A stretch of 64,000 nt of DNA from Rubricoccus marinus (GCF_002257665.1 NZ_MQWB01000001.1:3014619-3078618); one strand, 5' to 3'. Shown: positions 16,764 through 26,370, counted from the stretch's first letter. Numbers and translations are program-made. The notes: a model not told the origin generated them from the letters alone.

Positions 16764-17990
16764 GTGTCCGATCTCCCGCTCCACATCACCTCCGAAGTCG
16801 CCCCGCTCCGCCAGGTGCTCGTCCACATCCCGGGCGACGAGATGGCGCTCGTCTCGCCGGAGAACCGCGACGAGCTCTTGTTCGACGACATCCTGTTCGC
16901 CGAGGAGGCCCGCCAGGAGCACGAGGTCATGACCACGCTGTTCCGCCGCTTGGTCGGCCACGACGACGCGGTGTTGGAGCTGTCCGACTTGGTGCTGGAG
17001 GCGTTCGAGACGCCAGAGGCCCGCACGAACTACGTCGAGGAGCTGATCGGGCTCGTGCCGGAGCGCAACTTCGAGGCGTACCAGTCCGAGCTCGCGGACC
17101 TCGACGCGGCGGCGCTGCACCGCTTCGCCTTTACCGGACAGGCGCCGTTTCCGGTTAGCGCGCATCCGCTCCCAAACCTGCTGTTCACGCGCGATCTCGC
17201 GGCGGTCGTCGGCGACCACGTGGTTCTCAGCACGGCGGCGCGCTCAGCGCGGCGCCCAGAGAGTGCGCTCATCCGGACGGTCTTCAACTTCCACCCGCGC
17301 TTTGAGGCCTCGCGCCAGAGGCTGATCGAGCTCCCGGAAGAGGTCTCGTTCGAAGGCGGCGACCTGCTCGTGGTCTCGGACAAGGTGGTGCTGATCGGGC
17401 AGAGCGAGCGGACCAGCCTCGGCGGCGCCGTACAGGTGGCGCGGGAGCTTCTGGCGCGGACCGCCATTGAGCACGTTATGGTGGTGAACCTGCCGAAGCG
17501 GCGCTCGTGCATGCACCTCGATACGGTGTTCACCTTCGCGGACGAGGCCACCTTTGTCGTCTTCCCGCCCATCATCGAGGGCTACACGGACAACGTCTAC
17601 GACCTGTCCTCTGGCGACCGCGACGGAGAGTTCACCATGCGCGTCCACACCAGTCTGCACGCCGCGCTGGAGGAGGTCATGGACCGAGAGGTCACATTCA
17701 TCCCTTGTGGCGACGACCCGATCAGCCAGCAGCGGGAGCAGTGGACCGACGGCGCCAACCTCTTCGCGATCCGCCCCGGGCTCGTCGTGGGCTACACGCG
17801 CAACCGCGAGACGTACGCCAAAATGAAGGAGCACGGCTTCCGCATCGTGGACGCCGAGAGCTTCCTGAAATACCACGGCGATGGCGATCTGCCCCAAAAC
17901 GACAAGATCGCGATCCGCCTGGAGGGCAACGAGCTCTCGCGCGGCCGTGGCGGCCCTCGTTGCATGACGATGCCGCTCGTCCGCGCCTAG
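16764..17990 (+). CDS. arcA: Arginine deiminase
   Basis: Hydrolyses arginine to citrulline and ammonia. 408 residues from GTG 16764, the usual length. Family blocks in order: SEVAPLRQVLVHIPGDEM; PLPNLLFTRDLA with the substrate-binding Asp; FEGGDLLVVS; RRSCMHLDTVFTFAD with catalytic His and Asp; and GNELSRGRGGPRCMTMPL with nucleophile Cys400. No arcB, arcC or arginine/ornithine antiporter gene is nearby, so the usual ATP-yielding pathway is not encoded in an operon here. Ammonia or citrulline production, or acid tolerance, are possible roles. The start rests on the family N-terminus and the promoter-like TAGCTTGG just upstream. Confidence 0.95.
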   Translation: MSDLPLHITSEVAPLRQVLVHIPGDEMALVSPENRDELLFDDILFAEEARQEHEVMTTLFRRLVGHDDAVLELSDLVLEAFETPEARTNYVEELIGLVPERNFEAYQSELADLDAAALHRFAFTGQAPFPVSAHPLPNLLFTRDLAAVVGDHVVLSTAARSARRPESALIRTVFNFHPRFEASRQRLIELPEEVSFEGGDLLVVSDKVVLIGQSERTSLGGAVQVARELLARTAIEHVMVVNLPKRRSCMHLDTVFTFADEATFVVFPPIIEGYTDNVYDLSSGDRDGEFTMRVHTSLHAALEEVMDREVTFIPCGDDPISQQREQWTDGANLFAIRPGLVVGYTRNRETYAKMKEHGFRIVDAESFLKYHGDGDLPQNDKIAIRLEGNELSRGRGGPRCMTMPLVRA

Positions 17991-17991
17991 C

Positions 17992-18009
17992 CGCCAGAGG
18001 CCTCTGGCG
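17992..18009. repeat. 18-bp palindrome CGCCAGAGGCCTCTGGCG after arcA
   Basis: Head-to-head dimer of the 10-bp element starting 2 bp after the arcA stop and followed by TAAAA. It is placed as a terminator between arcA and tadA, which share a strand. Confidence 0.9.
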
Positions 18010-18090
18010 TAAAAGGCGGACTTGTGTTTCGTGAGAGGCGGACCCGAGCGGCCTCTGGCGCCGTTGGGCACCCGCACGCCTGATCTCACT

Positions 18091-18582
18091 ATGTCGCTCC
18101 GATCCCTTCTCGACCCCGACCGCCGCTGGATGCGCCTCGCCCTGAGCGAGGCCGAACGCGCCGCCGAAGCGGGCGAGGTGCCCATCGGCGCGGTCGTCGT
18201 CAAAGGCAGCACGATCGTGGGGCGCGGCCACAACCAGGTGGAGACGCTGGGCGACCCGACAGCGCACGCTGAGATGCTTGCTATCGGCGCCGCGTGCCAG
18301 ACCGTGGGGAGCAAGTTCCTGGACGGTTGCACGCTGTACGTGACGCTGGAGCCCTGCCCGATGTGCGCGGGCGCGCTCGTGTGGTCACGCCTGGAGCGCC
18401 TCGTCTACGGCGCATTCGACGAGAAAGCCGGCGCCGCTTCCACGCTGTACGACATTCCGCAGGACCCGCGCCTGAACCATCGCGTGGAGACCGTCACCGG
18501 CGTGATGGCCGAGGAATCCGCAGACCTGCTCCGGCGCTTTTTCGCCGCCCGCCGCCCGGGGGCCTCTGGCGACGGCGTGTAG
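18091..18582 (+). CDS. tadA: tRNA-specific adenosine deaminase
   Basis: Deaminates A34 of tRNA-Arg(ACG) to inosine. 163 residues from ATG 18091. Zinc ligands and proton shuttle: HAEML (His59, Glu61) and EPCPMCAGAL (Cys89, Cys92). GEVPIGAVVV and GRGHNQVETLGDPTAHAE are typical of TadA and separate it from guanine or cytosine deaminases. The C-terminal tail GASGDGV is partly encoded by a GCCTCTGGCG element. The stop is followed 2 bp later by a heptamer tandem array. An in-frame start 69 bp upstream was rejected because the family begins near MRLALSEAERAAEAGEVP. Confidence 0.95.
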   Translation: MSLRSLLDPDRRWMRLALSEAERAAEAGEVPIGAVVVKGSTIVGRGHNQVETLGDPTAHAEMLAIGAACQTVGSKFLDGCTLYVTLEPCPMCAGALVWSRLERLVYGAFDEKAGAASTLYDIPQDPRLNHRVETVTGVMAEESADLLRRFFAARRPGASGDGV

Positions 18583-18583
18583 C

Positions 18584-18618
18584 GGGGACTGGGGACTGGG
18601 GACTGGGGACTGGGGACT
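18584..18618. repeat. Heptanucleotide tandem repeat (GGGGACT)5
   Basis: Five exact 7-bp units begin 2 bp after the tadA stop codon. The reverse complement is a rotation of CCCCAGT, the unit of a short tandem repeat class described in heterocystous cyanobacteria. Slippage could change copy number without affecting tadA. Confidence 0.9.
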
Positions 18619-18710
18619 GAAGCTGCGTATCCACGCCTCTGGCGCCAGAAGCACCCTCGCTTTTCGAGGTCCCTTGGCAACGCAGGCGCGGCTACGGCGT
18701 AGATCCGAGT

Positions 18711-19721
18711 ATGCAAATCCAAGACTCGCCAGAGGCCGTCGACCTTCTCGCCGTGGGCGCTGGGCCCATCGGGCTCGCGTGTGCCCTCGCGGCCAAGCGG
18801 GCCGGCCTCACCGCCCGCGTCGTTGAGAAAGGCGCGATCGTCAACTCTCTCGTGGGCTACCCCACGCAGATGGAGTTCTTCTCCACGCCCGAGCTGCTGG
18901 AGATCGGGGGGCATCCTCTGGCGACGACATTGTACAAGCCGCGCCGCGAGGAGACCATCGACTACTACCGCACGGTCGCGCAGCGCGAGAGGCTCGACAT
19001 CCGGTTGGGCGAGCGCGTGCTGGGCGTAGACGGAGAAGCCGGTGACTTCACCGTCCGCACCAGCAAAGGCGAACACCGCGCACGCGCTGTCGTCGTCGCC
19101 AGTGGCTTTTTCGACCAGCCCAACCTGCTCGGCGTCGAAGGCGAGGACCTGCCTCACGTCACGCACTATTACAAAGAGCCGTACCCGTACAGCGGGCGGA
19201 ACGTCGTCGTGATCGGTGCCAAGAACTCCGCCGCCAAAGCCGCGCTGGAGTGCAACCGCCACGGCGCGAACGTCACGCTCGTCATCCGCGGCGAGGACGT
19301 CGGCCCAACGGTGAAGTACTGGATCCGCCCCGACCTCGTCAACCGCATCACGGACGGCGCCATCGCGGCGTACATGCGCACAACCGTCGAGCGCATCACG
19401 CCAGAGGCCGTCCACGTCACCACGCCCGACGGGCCTCTGGCGATCCCGGCCGACGCCGTCCTCGCGCTCACGGGCTACCACCCGGACTTCTCGTTCCTGC
19501 GCGATCTCGGGATCGAGTTGGAGGGCGAGGCGCTCGTTCCCCACGTCGACGAGTCCACGATGGAGAGCAACCGCCCTGGCATCTACCTCGCTGGAACCGT
19601 GTGCGGGGGGTACAACACCAGCCGGTGGTTTATCGAGAACGGCCGCATCCACGCCGCGCGCATCGCCGCCCACCTCTCGGGTCAGCCGGCTCCCGAGTTG
19701 GAAGAGAGAGGGCAGCCGTAG
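18711..19721 (+). CDS. ypdA: YpdA-family FAD/NAD(P)-dependent reductase (putative bacillithiol disulfide reductase)
   Basis: 336 residues of a two-dinucleotide-binding-domain flavoprotein. The FAD-binding motif is GAGPIGLACA (from residue 16), followed by VVEKGAIVNSLVGYPTQMEF and FSTPELLEIGGHPL, which are characteristic of YpdA. The NADPH motif is NVVVIGAKNSAAKAALECNRHGA near residue 165. ADAVLALTGYHPDFSFL and GIYLAGTVCGGYNTSRWFIENG close the fold. Unlike thioredoxin reductase it lacks a CxxC pair, as is usual in YpdA, which reduces bacillithiol disulfide. This implies bacillithiol as the cell's low-molecular-weight thiol, as in many Bacteroidota, but no bacillithiol synthesis gene is in the window. 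Confidence 0.88.
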   Translation: MQIQDSPEAVDLLAVGAGPIGLACALAAKRAGLTARVVEKGAIVNSLVGYPTQMEFFSTPELLEIGGHPLATTLYKPRREETIDYYRTVAQRERLDIRLGERVLGVDGEAGDFTVRTSKGEHRARAVVVASGFFDQPNLLGVEGEDLPHVTHYYKEPYPYSGRNVVVIGAKNSAAKAALECNRHGANVTLVIRGEDVGPTVKYWIRPDLVNRITDGAIAAYMRTTVERITPEAVHVTTPDGPLAIPADAVLALTGYHPDFSFLRDLGIELEGEALVPHVDESTMESNRPGIYLAGTVCGGYNTSRWFIENGRIHAARIAAHLSGQPAPELEERGQP

Positions 19722-19722
19722 C

Positions 19723-19748
19723 GCCTCTGGCGCCAGAGGCCTCTGGCG
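19723..19748. terminator. Three overlapping 10-bp elements between convergent genes
   Basis: GCCTCTGGCG, CGCCAGAGGC and GCCTCTGGCG overlap to give both palindrome types (19723-19740 and 19731-19748). They fill the whole 27-bp gap between the YpdA stop (19721) and the cytochrome stop (19749). Bidirectional terminator is the likely role. Confidence 0.75.
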
Positions 19749-21797
19749 TCAGCGGATTCCGTTCTGTTGCAGGATGCCGAGCACTTGCTGCGCGGTCTGC
19801 TGCTGCGGGTTGATCTGCAGCGCCGTCCGCGCGCTTTGTAGAGCGCCCTGCGCGTCGTTCTCGTTGAGGAGGTAGAGCGCGAGGTTCGCCTGTGCGTTCG
19901 CGTTACGGGGGTCCGCCTGCACGGCCCGTCGGAACAGAGCCGCAGCCTCCCCGGTCTGGCCCTGCTGCGCCAGAAGCACCGCGAGGTTCGTCAGGGCGTC
20001 TGCCTGCCGGGGCTCCAGCTTGATCGCCTCGCGAAGCGCCTGCGCTGCGCCCTGGACATCGCCCGCTTTCGCGAGCGCGCCACCCAGAAGCGTGTGCGCC
20101 TCCACCTGCCACGGCTCCTCCTGGATCGCCGCGCGGTACTGCGCGATGCCGTCTGGAATCCGCCCCTGCGCTTCCAACAGGCGCCCAAGGTTGGTGCGGA
20201 TGTCGGACGCAGCCGGCTGGATGTCGAGCGCCTGCCGGTACAGCTTCTCCGCCTCGCTGGCGCTCCCGCCAGAGACCTCCAGCGCTTGCGCAAGCGTGTT
20301 GAGCCGCTCCGGATTGGCCTGGAGTTCGATCGCCGCACGGAGCGGCTGAATCGCGCCTCTGGCGTCCCCTGTCTGAAGCCGCGCGAACCCGAGCAAGAAC
20401 TGAGCTTCGCCCGCTCCCGTCGGCTCATCCAACGCGCTCTCCAGCATCGCGAGCCCACGGCGGAACGCGGGCGATCCACCGCTCTGCCGTGCGAATACGA
20501 TGTACGCGATGCCGCGCAAGGCCTCATCGCCCTCGTCCCGCTCGTAGTACGGCACCAGTTCGGACTCCGCGCCAGAGGCCACGCCCGAAATCGCGTCATC
20601 GCGCACCACGCGGATCTTGTGGTCGGTAAACGATGCGTGCGGCGCGTCCTTTGCCGTCACCTTCGGCATGTGGCACGAAAAGCAGTTGGCCTCTGGCGCG
20701 TGCTGCTCCTTCAACTCGCCCGAGGCCATCTGGCCCTGAAGCGCATCAGGCGCGTGGCACGTCTGGCATGTGGAGTTGAAGTACTCCGGCCCTTTGTCTT
20801 GGAACCCCTCGTGTGGATTGTGACACGTCACGCAGTCCATCGATACGGACTCCTGGAAGCAGGCGCTCTCTTTCATCCGGTCGGAATGAGAGATCACGCT
20901 GACCTCGTTCGGGTCGGTGTTCGTCAGCGAGAAGATGGCGCGGTGCGCCGCCAGAGGCATTCCTGGCCGGTAGCTCGTCGCGGTTTGCCCCTCACGGATG
21001 ACCGAGACCTCGCCGCTCAGGTGGCACTGCTGGCACACATCAAGCCGGAGATCCGTGCTGAGCCACTTCGGGTTCACGATGGTGACATCCATCGAGTCGG
21101 GCGCCTCCTCTTCTGCCGTCCGGGCCTCTACGTGCAACTCGCCCGGCCCGTGGCACTGCTCGCACCCGATCCCGCTGGCGAGCGACGCGTACTTCCCGTC
21201 GGTGTACGGCACGTACTCGCTCGTGCCGTTGTGGCACGCCATGCACCGATCTGGAATGGCTCGCGAGAAGCGCGCGTTGTTCTGGTCGTACCCGGGGCTC
21301 AGTGCCCACACGCCAGAGGCGCCCCCACTGTCGTCGCGTGTGTACCACGTCAGCGGCAACTCGTACAGCCTTCCGTTCTCCTCGGAGAGGTACGTCCGGG
21401 CAGCAGATCCGCTCCCCACCACGTAATCCATCGTCCGCGTCAGTTGGTGCGAAACGCTCCCATCCGGTTCCACGCGGCGCTCCTCCTGCACAAATCGCCC
21501 TCCCTCTCGTTTCGCCACGTACTCAAACCCCGATGCGGCGTGCCGAACCACGACGCCGGAAAAGTCCTCGACCGCGTTGTCCTCCGCCAGAGGATAGAAC
21601 GACTGCGCCATGCCGTGCGTGGCGTAGCTCGCGTATAGCTCCTCGTGGCACGTTCCACACGTCTCGTTGCCTACGTACTGGACCTCTGGCGCGAGGTTGA
21701 GAAACTCCTGGCCCGCATCTACTCCTTTCGGATTCAGACACGCTGCCAACCCGAAGACGAGTACGATGAAAGCGAGTCCGAGCGCGAGCGGGCGCAT
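19749..21797 (-). CDS. Seven-haem c-type cytochrome lipoprotein with C-terminal TPR repeats
   Basis: 682 residues. A lipoprotein signal peptide ends at Cys20 (VFGLAAC). Seven CxxCH haem-binding motifs follow: CGTCH, CMACH, CEQCH, CQQCH, CVTCH, CQTCH and CFSCH, all within about residues 45-345. The C-terminal ~270 residues are tetratricopeptide repeats (for example GDARGAIQPLRAAIELQANP, GEAAALFRRAVQADPRNANA). This architecture, cytochrome c554-like haem packing plus TPRs, is seen in multihaem cytochromes of unknown partner. Location would be the periplasmic face or the outer membrane. A role in electron transfer to or from an unidentified redox protein is inferred. An upstream promoter is not obvious. 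Confidence 0.88.
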   Translation of the reverse strand: MRPLALGLAFIVLVFGLAACLNPKGVDAGQEFLNLAPEVQYVGNETCGTCHEELYASYATHGMAQSFYPLAEDNAVEDFSGVVVRHAASGFEYVAKREGGRFVQEERRVEPDGSVSHQLTRTMDYVVGSGSAARTYLSEENGRLYELPLTWYTRDDSGGASGVWALSPGYDQNNARFSRAIPDRCMACHNGTSEYVPYTDGKYASLASGIGCEQCHGPGELHVEARTAEEEAPDSMDVTIVNPKWLSTDLRLDVCQQCHLSGEVSVIREGQTATSYRPGMPLAAHRAIFSLTNTDPNEVSVISHSDRMKESACFQESVSMDCVTCHNPHEGFQDKGPEYFNSTCQTCHAPDALQGQMASGELKEQHAPEANCFSCHMPKVTAKDAPHASFTDHKIRVVRDDAISGVASGAESELVPYYERDEGDEALRGIAYIVFARQSGGSPAFRRGLAMLESALDEPTGAGEAQFLLGFARLQTGDARGAIQPLRAAIELQANPERLNTLAQALEVSGGSASEAEKLYRQALDIQPAASDIRTNLGRLLEAQGRIPDGIAQYRAAIQEEPWQVEAHTLLGGALAKAGDVQGAAQALREAIKLEPRQADALTNLAVLLAQQGQTGEAAALFRRAVQADPRNANAQANLALYLLNENDAQGALQSARTALQINPQQQTAQQVLGILQQNGIR

Positions 21798-21846
21798 ATG
21801 TGCGTGGGGCGTGTGAGGCCTCTCCTCACGAGGCCCATCAAACTAC

Positions 21847-21880
21847 AAAAGGCGGCCCCGGCATGAACCGGGGCCGCCCT
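21847..21880 (-). terminator. Intrinsic terminator of the surface-protein operon
   Basis: Eleven-bp stem GGCGGCCCCGG (21851-21861) with CCGGGGCCGCC (21868-21878) and a 6-nt loop. Read on the minus strand it is followed by TTTTGTAGTT. It lies 24 bp beyond the stop of the PorV-like gene, so it ends that transcript. It does not use the genome's 10-bp element, unlike most gene ends here. Confidence 0.85.
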
Positions 21881-21903
21881 TGAATGCTCGATCAGCTGTC
21901 AGG

Positions 21904-22944
21904 CTAGATGCCGACAGAGACAGAGAACATGTTCACGTCGCCGAACACGTCCGAAGGACGGTAGGCGTAGTCAACCTTGAGGGACGTGGTCTGAACGTCG
22001 AGGTTCAGGCCAGCACCCACGTTCCATCCGCGCCAGAAGTCCTGGTCGTTGTCCGCGGTGATGTTGAAACCACCACGGGCGTACACCAGGCTCGCATAGC
22101 CGAGCTCGAGGCCCGCGCTGTACTGGTCCTGGTCGTAGGAGATCGAACGGAAGTTCGCCATTCCGGACACGGACACGTCACCAGCGAACTGGCGGGTGTA
22201 CGCAGCGCCGAAGTTCAGCACCGATGGAAGCTGTGCCGGGAGATCGTCGATCTCGCCTGCAATCGTTCCGGGTCCGTTGGGACCGTTGTTCGGCGTGCTA
22301 CGGCGGAGGCCGTCACCACCGAAGGTCATCTCCTGACCCAGGTTCTTCAGGCTGACTCCGAAGCGGAGACCTGACTCCGGCACCACGTAAGTGATGCCGG
22401 CGTCGAAGGCCAGTCCGTTTGAGTTGACGTTGTCAATCGTACGTCCGAGAGCCTTCAGCGTCGCGCCCGCACCGATGCGGTCCGTGAACTGACGGCTGTA
22501 CGTAGCGCCGAATGAGTACGTCGACGCGTCGTACGTCTCGAGAGCGTTCGGGTTGGTGTCCGGCCGCTCCTCCGAGGTACGGGCGATATCGCCGTAGTCC
22601 CAAGAGGTGAGCGTCAGAGCAACGCTGTTCGCGCCAAACTTCTGAGCGACTCCGAAATAGTTGATGCCGATGTCCTCGACGTAATCCATCCGGCTGAACA
22701 TGACGCTCGTGCCGTTGGATGCGAGGATAGCAGCAGGGTTGCTTTGAGCGGCTTCGACACCTGAAAGGTTGTCGAGTCCACTCGTGAGGGTATTGCCGAG
22801 AGCAACCGTGCGGGGTGTAACAGGGACGAGGAGTTCCTCCATCGCCTGTGTACCTGCCCGGTCGTCCTGCGCGGAAGCACCCGGAGCAAAGAGCCCTGTA
22901 AGGCCCAGCCCAGCGGCGCAGAGTGCAAGGATTCTGGTTTTCAT
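21904..22944 (-). CDS. PorV/PorQ-family outer-membrane beta-barrel protein
   Basis: 346 residues with a signal peptide (MKTRILALCAAGLGLTGLFAPGASA). The mature protein has the PorV/PorQ pattern: an early MEELLVPVTPRTVALGNTLT, then VEAAQSNPAAILAS, then alternating beta strands with 'GVSLKNLGQEM' and a C-terminal DYAYRPSDVFGDVNMFSVSV. In the type IX system, PorV shuttles secreted cargo at the outer membrane and PorQ aids attachment. It is the last gene of an apparent three-gene unit with a TonB receptor and a large T9SS-type protein (39-bp gap), so it may serve that cargo. Its codon use is less GC-biased than the surroundings and it has no copy of the 10-bp element. Confidence 0.85.
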   Translation of the reverse strand: MKTRILALCAAGLGLTGLFAPGASAQDDRAGTQAMEELLVPVTPRTVALGNTLTSGLDNLSGVEAAQSNPAAILASNGTSVMFSRMDYVEDIGINYFGVAQKFGANSVALTLTSWDYGDIARTSEERPDTNPNALETYDASTYSFGATYSRQFTDRIGAGATLKALGRTIDNVNSNGLAFDAGITYVVPESGLRFGVSLKNLGQEMTFGGDGLRRSTPNNGPNGPGTIAGEIDDLPAQLPSVLNFGAAYTRQFAGDVSVSGMANFRSISYDQDQYSAGLELGYASLVYARGGFNITADNDQDFWRGWNVGAGLNLDVQTTSLKVDYAYRPSDVFGDVNMFSVSVGI

Positions 22945-22983
22945 GGTCTGATGTGTGCGTTGAGGTCAGTAAGCGACCGGGCT

Positions 22984-25900
22984 CTAGAAAACGGTGATCT
23001 GGGTCCGGCGCTGTACGACTCCGAGCTTGAGCGTCCGCTCACCAACTCCTTCCACGTCAACGTGGATGAGGTACATGCCACTCGCGACCGGCAGGTTGTT
23101 CTCCGTTTCGAGGTTCCAGTCGAGGGACCTGCTCGAACCCTCCTTGCGGAGCGTCTTCACCAGCGTTCCTGCGACCGTAAAGACGCGAATCGTCGAGGCC
23201 TGCTCCGGGAGGTTCGTGAAGCGAACCACGCGGCTCAGGTTACCCGTCTCGTAGGTCGAAGCACCCAGGTACGGGTTAGGAACCACCTGGATGTTTTCGA
23301 GCGCTGCAACAGCGTCCTCTGCAGATCCAGCGAGAAGCTGGTTGCCGGAGGTGTCGAGCGTGAAGACATCACCGGGCTGGTTCGGCTTCGACGTCGAGAG
23401 GCGGAAGATTGTGCCTTCCTCCGGGAACGCGAACTGATCGAACGCACCAGCAACCTCGGTGTCGCCACCGTTCCACCACACGAGTGCGGAACGCAGCAGA
23501 GAAGCTCTTCCGTTGTCAACCAACGGAGCAGCTGCAGCTGGGTCCGACTGAATAGCGGCTACGATCGCGTTGTATCCGCTCTCGCCTGGCGTACGGTCCT
23601 GAGGAATGATCCAGGTGATTCCGTCCGTGTACGGGTCGTTCGTCAGGCTAGACATCTGGCTATCGCCAGAGCAGCAACCAAACGTTCCCTGGATACCAGG
23701 GGTGTTGATGAAGCTGAATGCCTGACCACCTGGCGCAACGCTGAAGTCCAAGTCGAAGATCGTCGGGAAGTACCGGACGTCATCGCTCGTGTCATCTGGG
23801 GTTGCAATGCCCGTGTTCCAGAGCTCGAACGGCACCTCGATCAGGATCGGAGGCCCAAACGTTGTACCGCTGTAAATCGCAGCGTAGTTGGTCTCGCCCG
23901 TGAAGCGGATCTCCCAGTCGAACGGGACAACGCTGTCCTCACGAGAGGTTCCGATTCCACCGACGTTCTCGTTGAACTCGTCGAGTGTGTGCCCCGTGAG
24001 AGCCTCGGCAGGCCCCACGAAGTACCGACGGTTGTTCGTCGACTGCTGCGTTCCCGCAACAGGGTCGATACCACCAGGAGTGGGATACCCGGCGAACGCA
24101 GGAGCGGCTGGGTGCAGCAATGGACCGGCTGCGTTCTGGATCGTCGCGAAGTTCGTGAACTCCGGCGCAGGTCCCTGAACGCTGAAAGACAGACCGTCGA
24201 TCACGGCAATGTTGCGCCCCTGGGGGACGGCCGTGCTATCGCGGTCGTAGTACTCCCGTCCGTCCAGCGCAACACGTCCAGTCGTCGCGTTGATGATGCT
24301 GTAGGTGGTGCTGCCGTCGTCCTCGTTCGTAAAGAACTCGACACGGTAGGTGTCACCCGTTACAGCAGTTGGGTCAACGATGGTTGCGGAGACCGTTCCC
24401 TCACCAACCTGCTGAACCGCCACGCCCTGAAGCTCATCGGCGAACTGGGACTGAGTCCGGTTGCCGCTGGTGAGAGCAGACGGACGAGCCGTGATCTGCG
24501 TCGGCGAGCTCTCGATCACCTTCGGCGTGGACTCCTCGTTGAAGGAGTACGCTGAGACGCCATAGTAGTAATCCGTGTAGTTCGTGACGTTCTGGATCCG
24601 GTACGAGTACTGGATGCCGGAGTCCGTTCCACGAGCGACAACCTTGGGAGCGAGATCGCCGAGATCGCCGTCGAAGACGAGGTCGATCACGCGGGTCACG
24701 CCGTTGACGATATCGTACGTGGCGACCAACTCGCGAGCGGACTCGTCGAAGTCGGACGTTGGGTAGCGATAGATGTTGAAGCCTTCGAAGTTGTACGTGT
24801 TGTCGTCAACCTCCTCGGGGTCGAGGAGAACGTCCACTGCTTCAAAGCGGGCGAGGTAGTTCGCGTTGTTCGAGGGGTATCCCCACACGAGCGTCGTTTC
24901 ACCATCCTGGCTGATTGCCTCGAGGCAGTTGCCCGATCCGGGCGCGAGAACGTCGCTTCCGGGCTGGCACCTAGGGGGTGCTGGAGGCGGTGGAGCGAGC
25001 TTGAAGTCGTTGTCGTAAGCCGTTTGCGCGAGGCGGTCAGCCGAACGCAGTGCCGTGATCGAGCTGAAGCGGTCAGCTCCCTGTGCGAACACGATTCCGA
25101 ACACGATGTCCTGGGGATCGTTGCGCTCGAGCGTGAACGGACCCGTGTGGATCACCAAGCGACGGTCACCCGCAGGGTTCGACGTGCCATTTCCATCGAT
25201 GTTGACCTCGCTCCAAGTCTGCCCCGTTACAGGGTCGCCTGGGAAGGCAAACTTCGTGATCGGGAACGTCGTCGGCTGCTGGTATCCCGTGCCATTGGCA
25301 CGCATTGGAGAGCCATCACCCCACAGTCCCTGCATGTAGAAGTACATCTGCTGTCCCGTGACGGGGTCACCGGTCGTCGTTGGAGACGATCCGTTGATGA
25401 AGTACGAGAACGCAGTAGCATCGAGAGTATCCGTTCCAACGATCGGACCCTGGAAGAAGTCATAGCCTGCAGCCGGGGGGGCTTCGCCATAGACCTGATC
25501 TGCAGGGTTGGAGTTGTACACGTAACCCAAGCCCAACTCCTGATCGTAAGAGACGTAGTCATCACCTGCGTCGCCGAGGTCCGGGTCGGAGAAGACCGAG
25601 ATGTACGTCTCTTCAATCGGAGTTGCCCCCTTGTTGATGATCCGGTAGCGGTAGAACGTCGTCTCTCCCAGCGCGTCAGCGCGGGAGAAAGAGAACGCCA
25701 ACACCTGGACCTCAATTCCGAGGGGGTCCGTGGCCTGCACCGAGTGCTCGTTGCCCACGTCGTTCATGACCCAGAAGATGCCCTGGTCACCGATGATCTC
25801 GGGGCGGTCTCCACCCGCGAGGTTGTAGTTGCCCTCGATACCATCTCCGTCAATGACGGGTGCACCGATCTCAAACGGCCAATCCTCGAGATCACCCGTC

Positions 25901-26334
25901 TCAGCGAGACCTGCTTCGTAGTTCGCGATGTTGGTGCGCGTTACGCTGTAGATCTCGTCATATGCACTACAGTTGTTCGGGTTGACGGGACGGCCGTCGT
26001 TGCCGAGCGGTCCAGGCCAGAAGTTGAAGTTGCTGTAGCGAGATCCGGCAACACGAAGGTCACCGTTGATCTTGCCACCCACCCAGATGCCAGACGCGAA
26101 GATCGGAGAGTTCTCCGATGCCTTCGGGGCCAAGTATCCGTCTCCGTTTGTGGTGGTGTTTCCGAAGAAGAGGCTACCCGTGTTAAAGACACGAGCAAAA
26201 ATGTTGTTGATGTCGAGATCGGCTTCAGCCGTTCCCAACGTGCAGTTCCCAGGAGTCTGAGCTGCTGTTGTAGGCGCCAGCACTCCTGCTAGAAGCAAGA
26301 GGAGGAGCGTGGTCGCGTGTCGAGTGCGAACCAT
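22984..26334 (-). CDS. Large secreted surface protein with a T9SS type A-like C-terminal sorting domain
   Basis: 1116 residues with a signal peptide (MVRTRHATTLLLLLLAGVLA, cleavage after TTAAQ). The long beta-rich body includes GIWVGGKINGDLRVAGSRY and PVIDGDGIEGNYNLAGGDRP, blocks shared with the smaller protein at 57533-59209. Near residue 1010, VPNPYLGASTYE opens a C-terminal FlgD-like/T9SS domain, with IRVFTVAGTLVKTL and LPVASGMYLIHVDVEGVGE. This predicts export by the type IX system and attachment to the cell surface. Between the TonB receptor and the PorV-like gene, with short gaps. No enzymatic motif is seen. The coding region lacks the 10-bp element entirely. Function unknown; adhesion or polymer binding is possible. 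Confidence 0.85.
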   Translation of the reverse strand: MVRTRHATTLLLLLLAGVLAPTTAAQTPGNCTLGTAEADLDINNIFARVFNTGSLFFGNTTTNGDGYLAPKASENSPIFASGIWVGGKINGDLRVAGSRYSNFNFWPGPLGNDGRPVNPNNCSAYDEIYSVTRTNIANYEAGLAETGDLEDWPFEIGAPVIDGDGIEGNYNLAGGDRPEIIGDQGIFWVMNDVGNEHSVQATDPLGIEVQVLAFSFSRADALGETTFYRYRIINKGATPIEETYISVFSDPDLGDAGDDYVSYDQELGLGYVYNSNPADQVYGEAPPAAGYDFFQGPIVGTDTLDATAFSYFINGSSPTTTGDPVTGQQMYFYMQGLWGDGSPMRANGTGYQQPTTFPITKFAFPGDPVTGQTWSEVNIDGNGTSNPAGDRRLVIHTGPFTLERNDPQDIVFGIVFAQGADRFSSITALRSADRLAQTAYDNDFKLAPPPPAPPRCQPGSDVLAPGSGNCLEAISQDGETTLVWGYPSNNANYLARFEAVDVLLDPEEVDDNTYNFEGFNIYRYPTSDFDESARELVATYDIVNGVTRVIDLVFDGDLGDLAPKVVARGTDSGIQYSYRIQNVTNYTDYYYGVSAYSFNEESTPKVIESSPTQITARPSALTSGNRTQSQFADELQGVAVQQVGEGTVSATIVDPTAVTGDTYRVEFFTNEDDGSTTYSIINATTGRVALDGREYYDRDSTAVPQGRNIAVIDGLSFSVQGPAPEFTNFATIQNAAGPLLHPAAPAFAGYPTPGGIDPVAGTQQSTNNRRYFVGPAEALTGHTLDEFNENVGGIGTSREDSVVPFDWEIRFTGETNYAAIYSGTTFGPPILIEVPFELWNTGIATPDDTSDDVRYFPTIFDLDFSVAPGGQAFSFINTPGIQGTFGCCSGDSQMSSLTNDPYTDGITWIIPQDRTPGESGYNAIVAAIQSDPAAAAPLVDNGRASLLRSALVWWNGGDTEVAGAFDQFAFPEEGTIFRLSTSKPNQPGDVFTLDTSGNQLLAGSAEDAVAALENIQVVPNPYLGASTYETGNLSRVVRFTNLPEQASTIRVFTVAGTLVKTLRKEGSSRSLDWNLETENNLPVASGMYLIHVDVEGVGERTLKLGVVQRRTQITVF

Positions 26335-26370
26335 AGGATCAGTTTTCGTAGGTAATGACGACGGCGAGAA

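Noticed and set aside
21904-26334. Type IX secretion machinery in the window
   Set aside because: Only a PorV-like protein and cargo-type proteins are seen; no core T9SS genes (PorK to PorN, SprA, PorU) are present.
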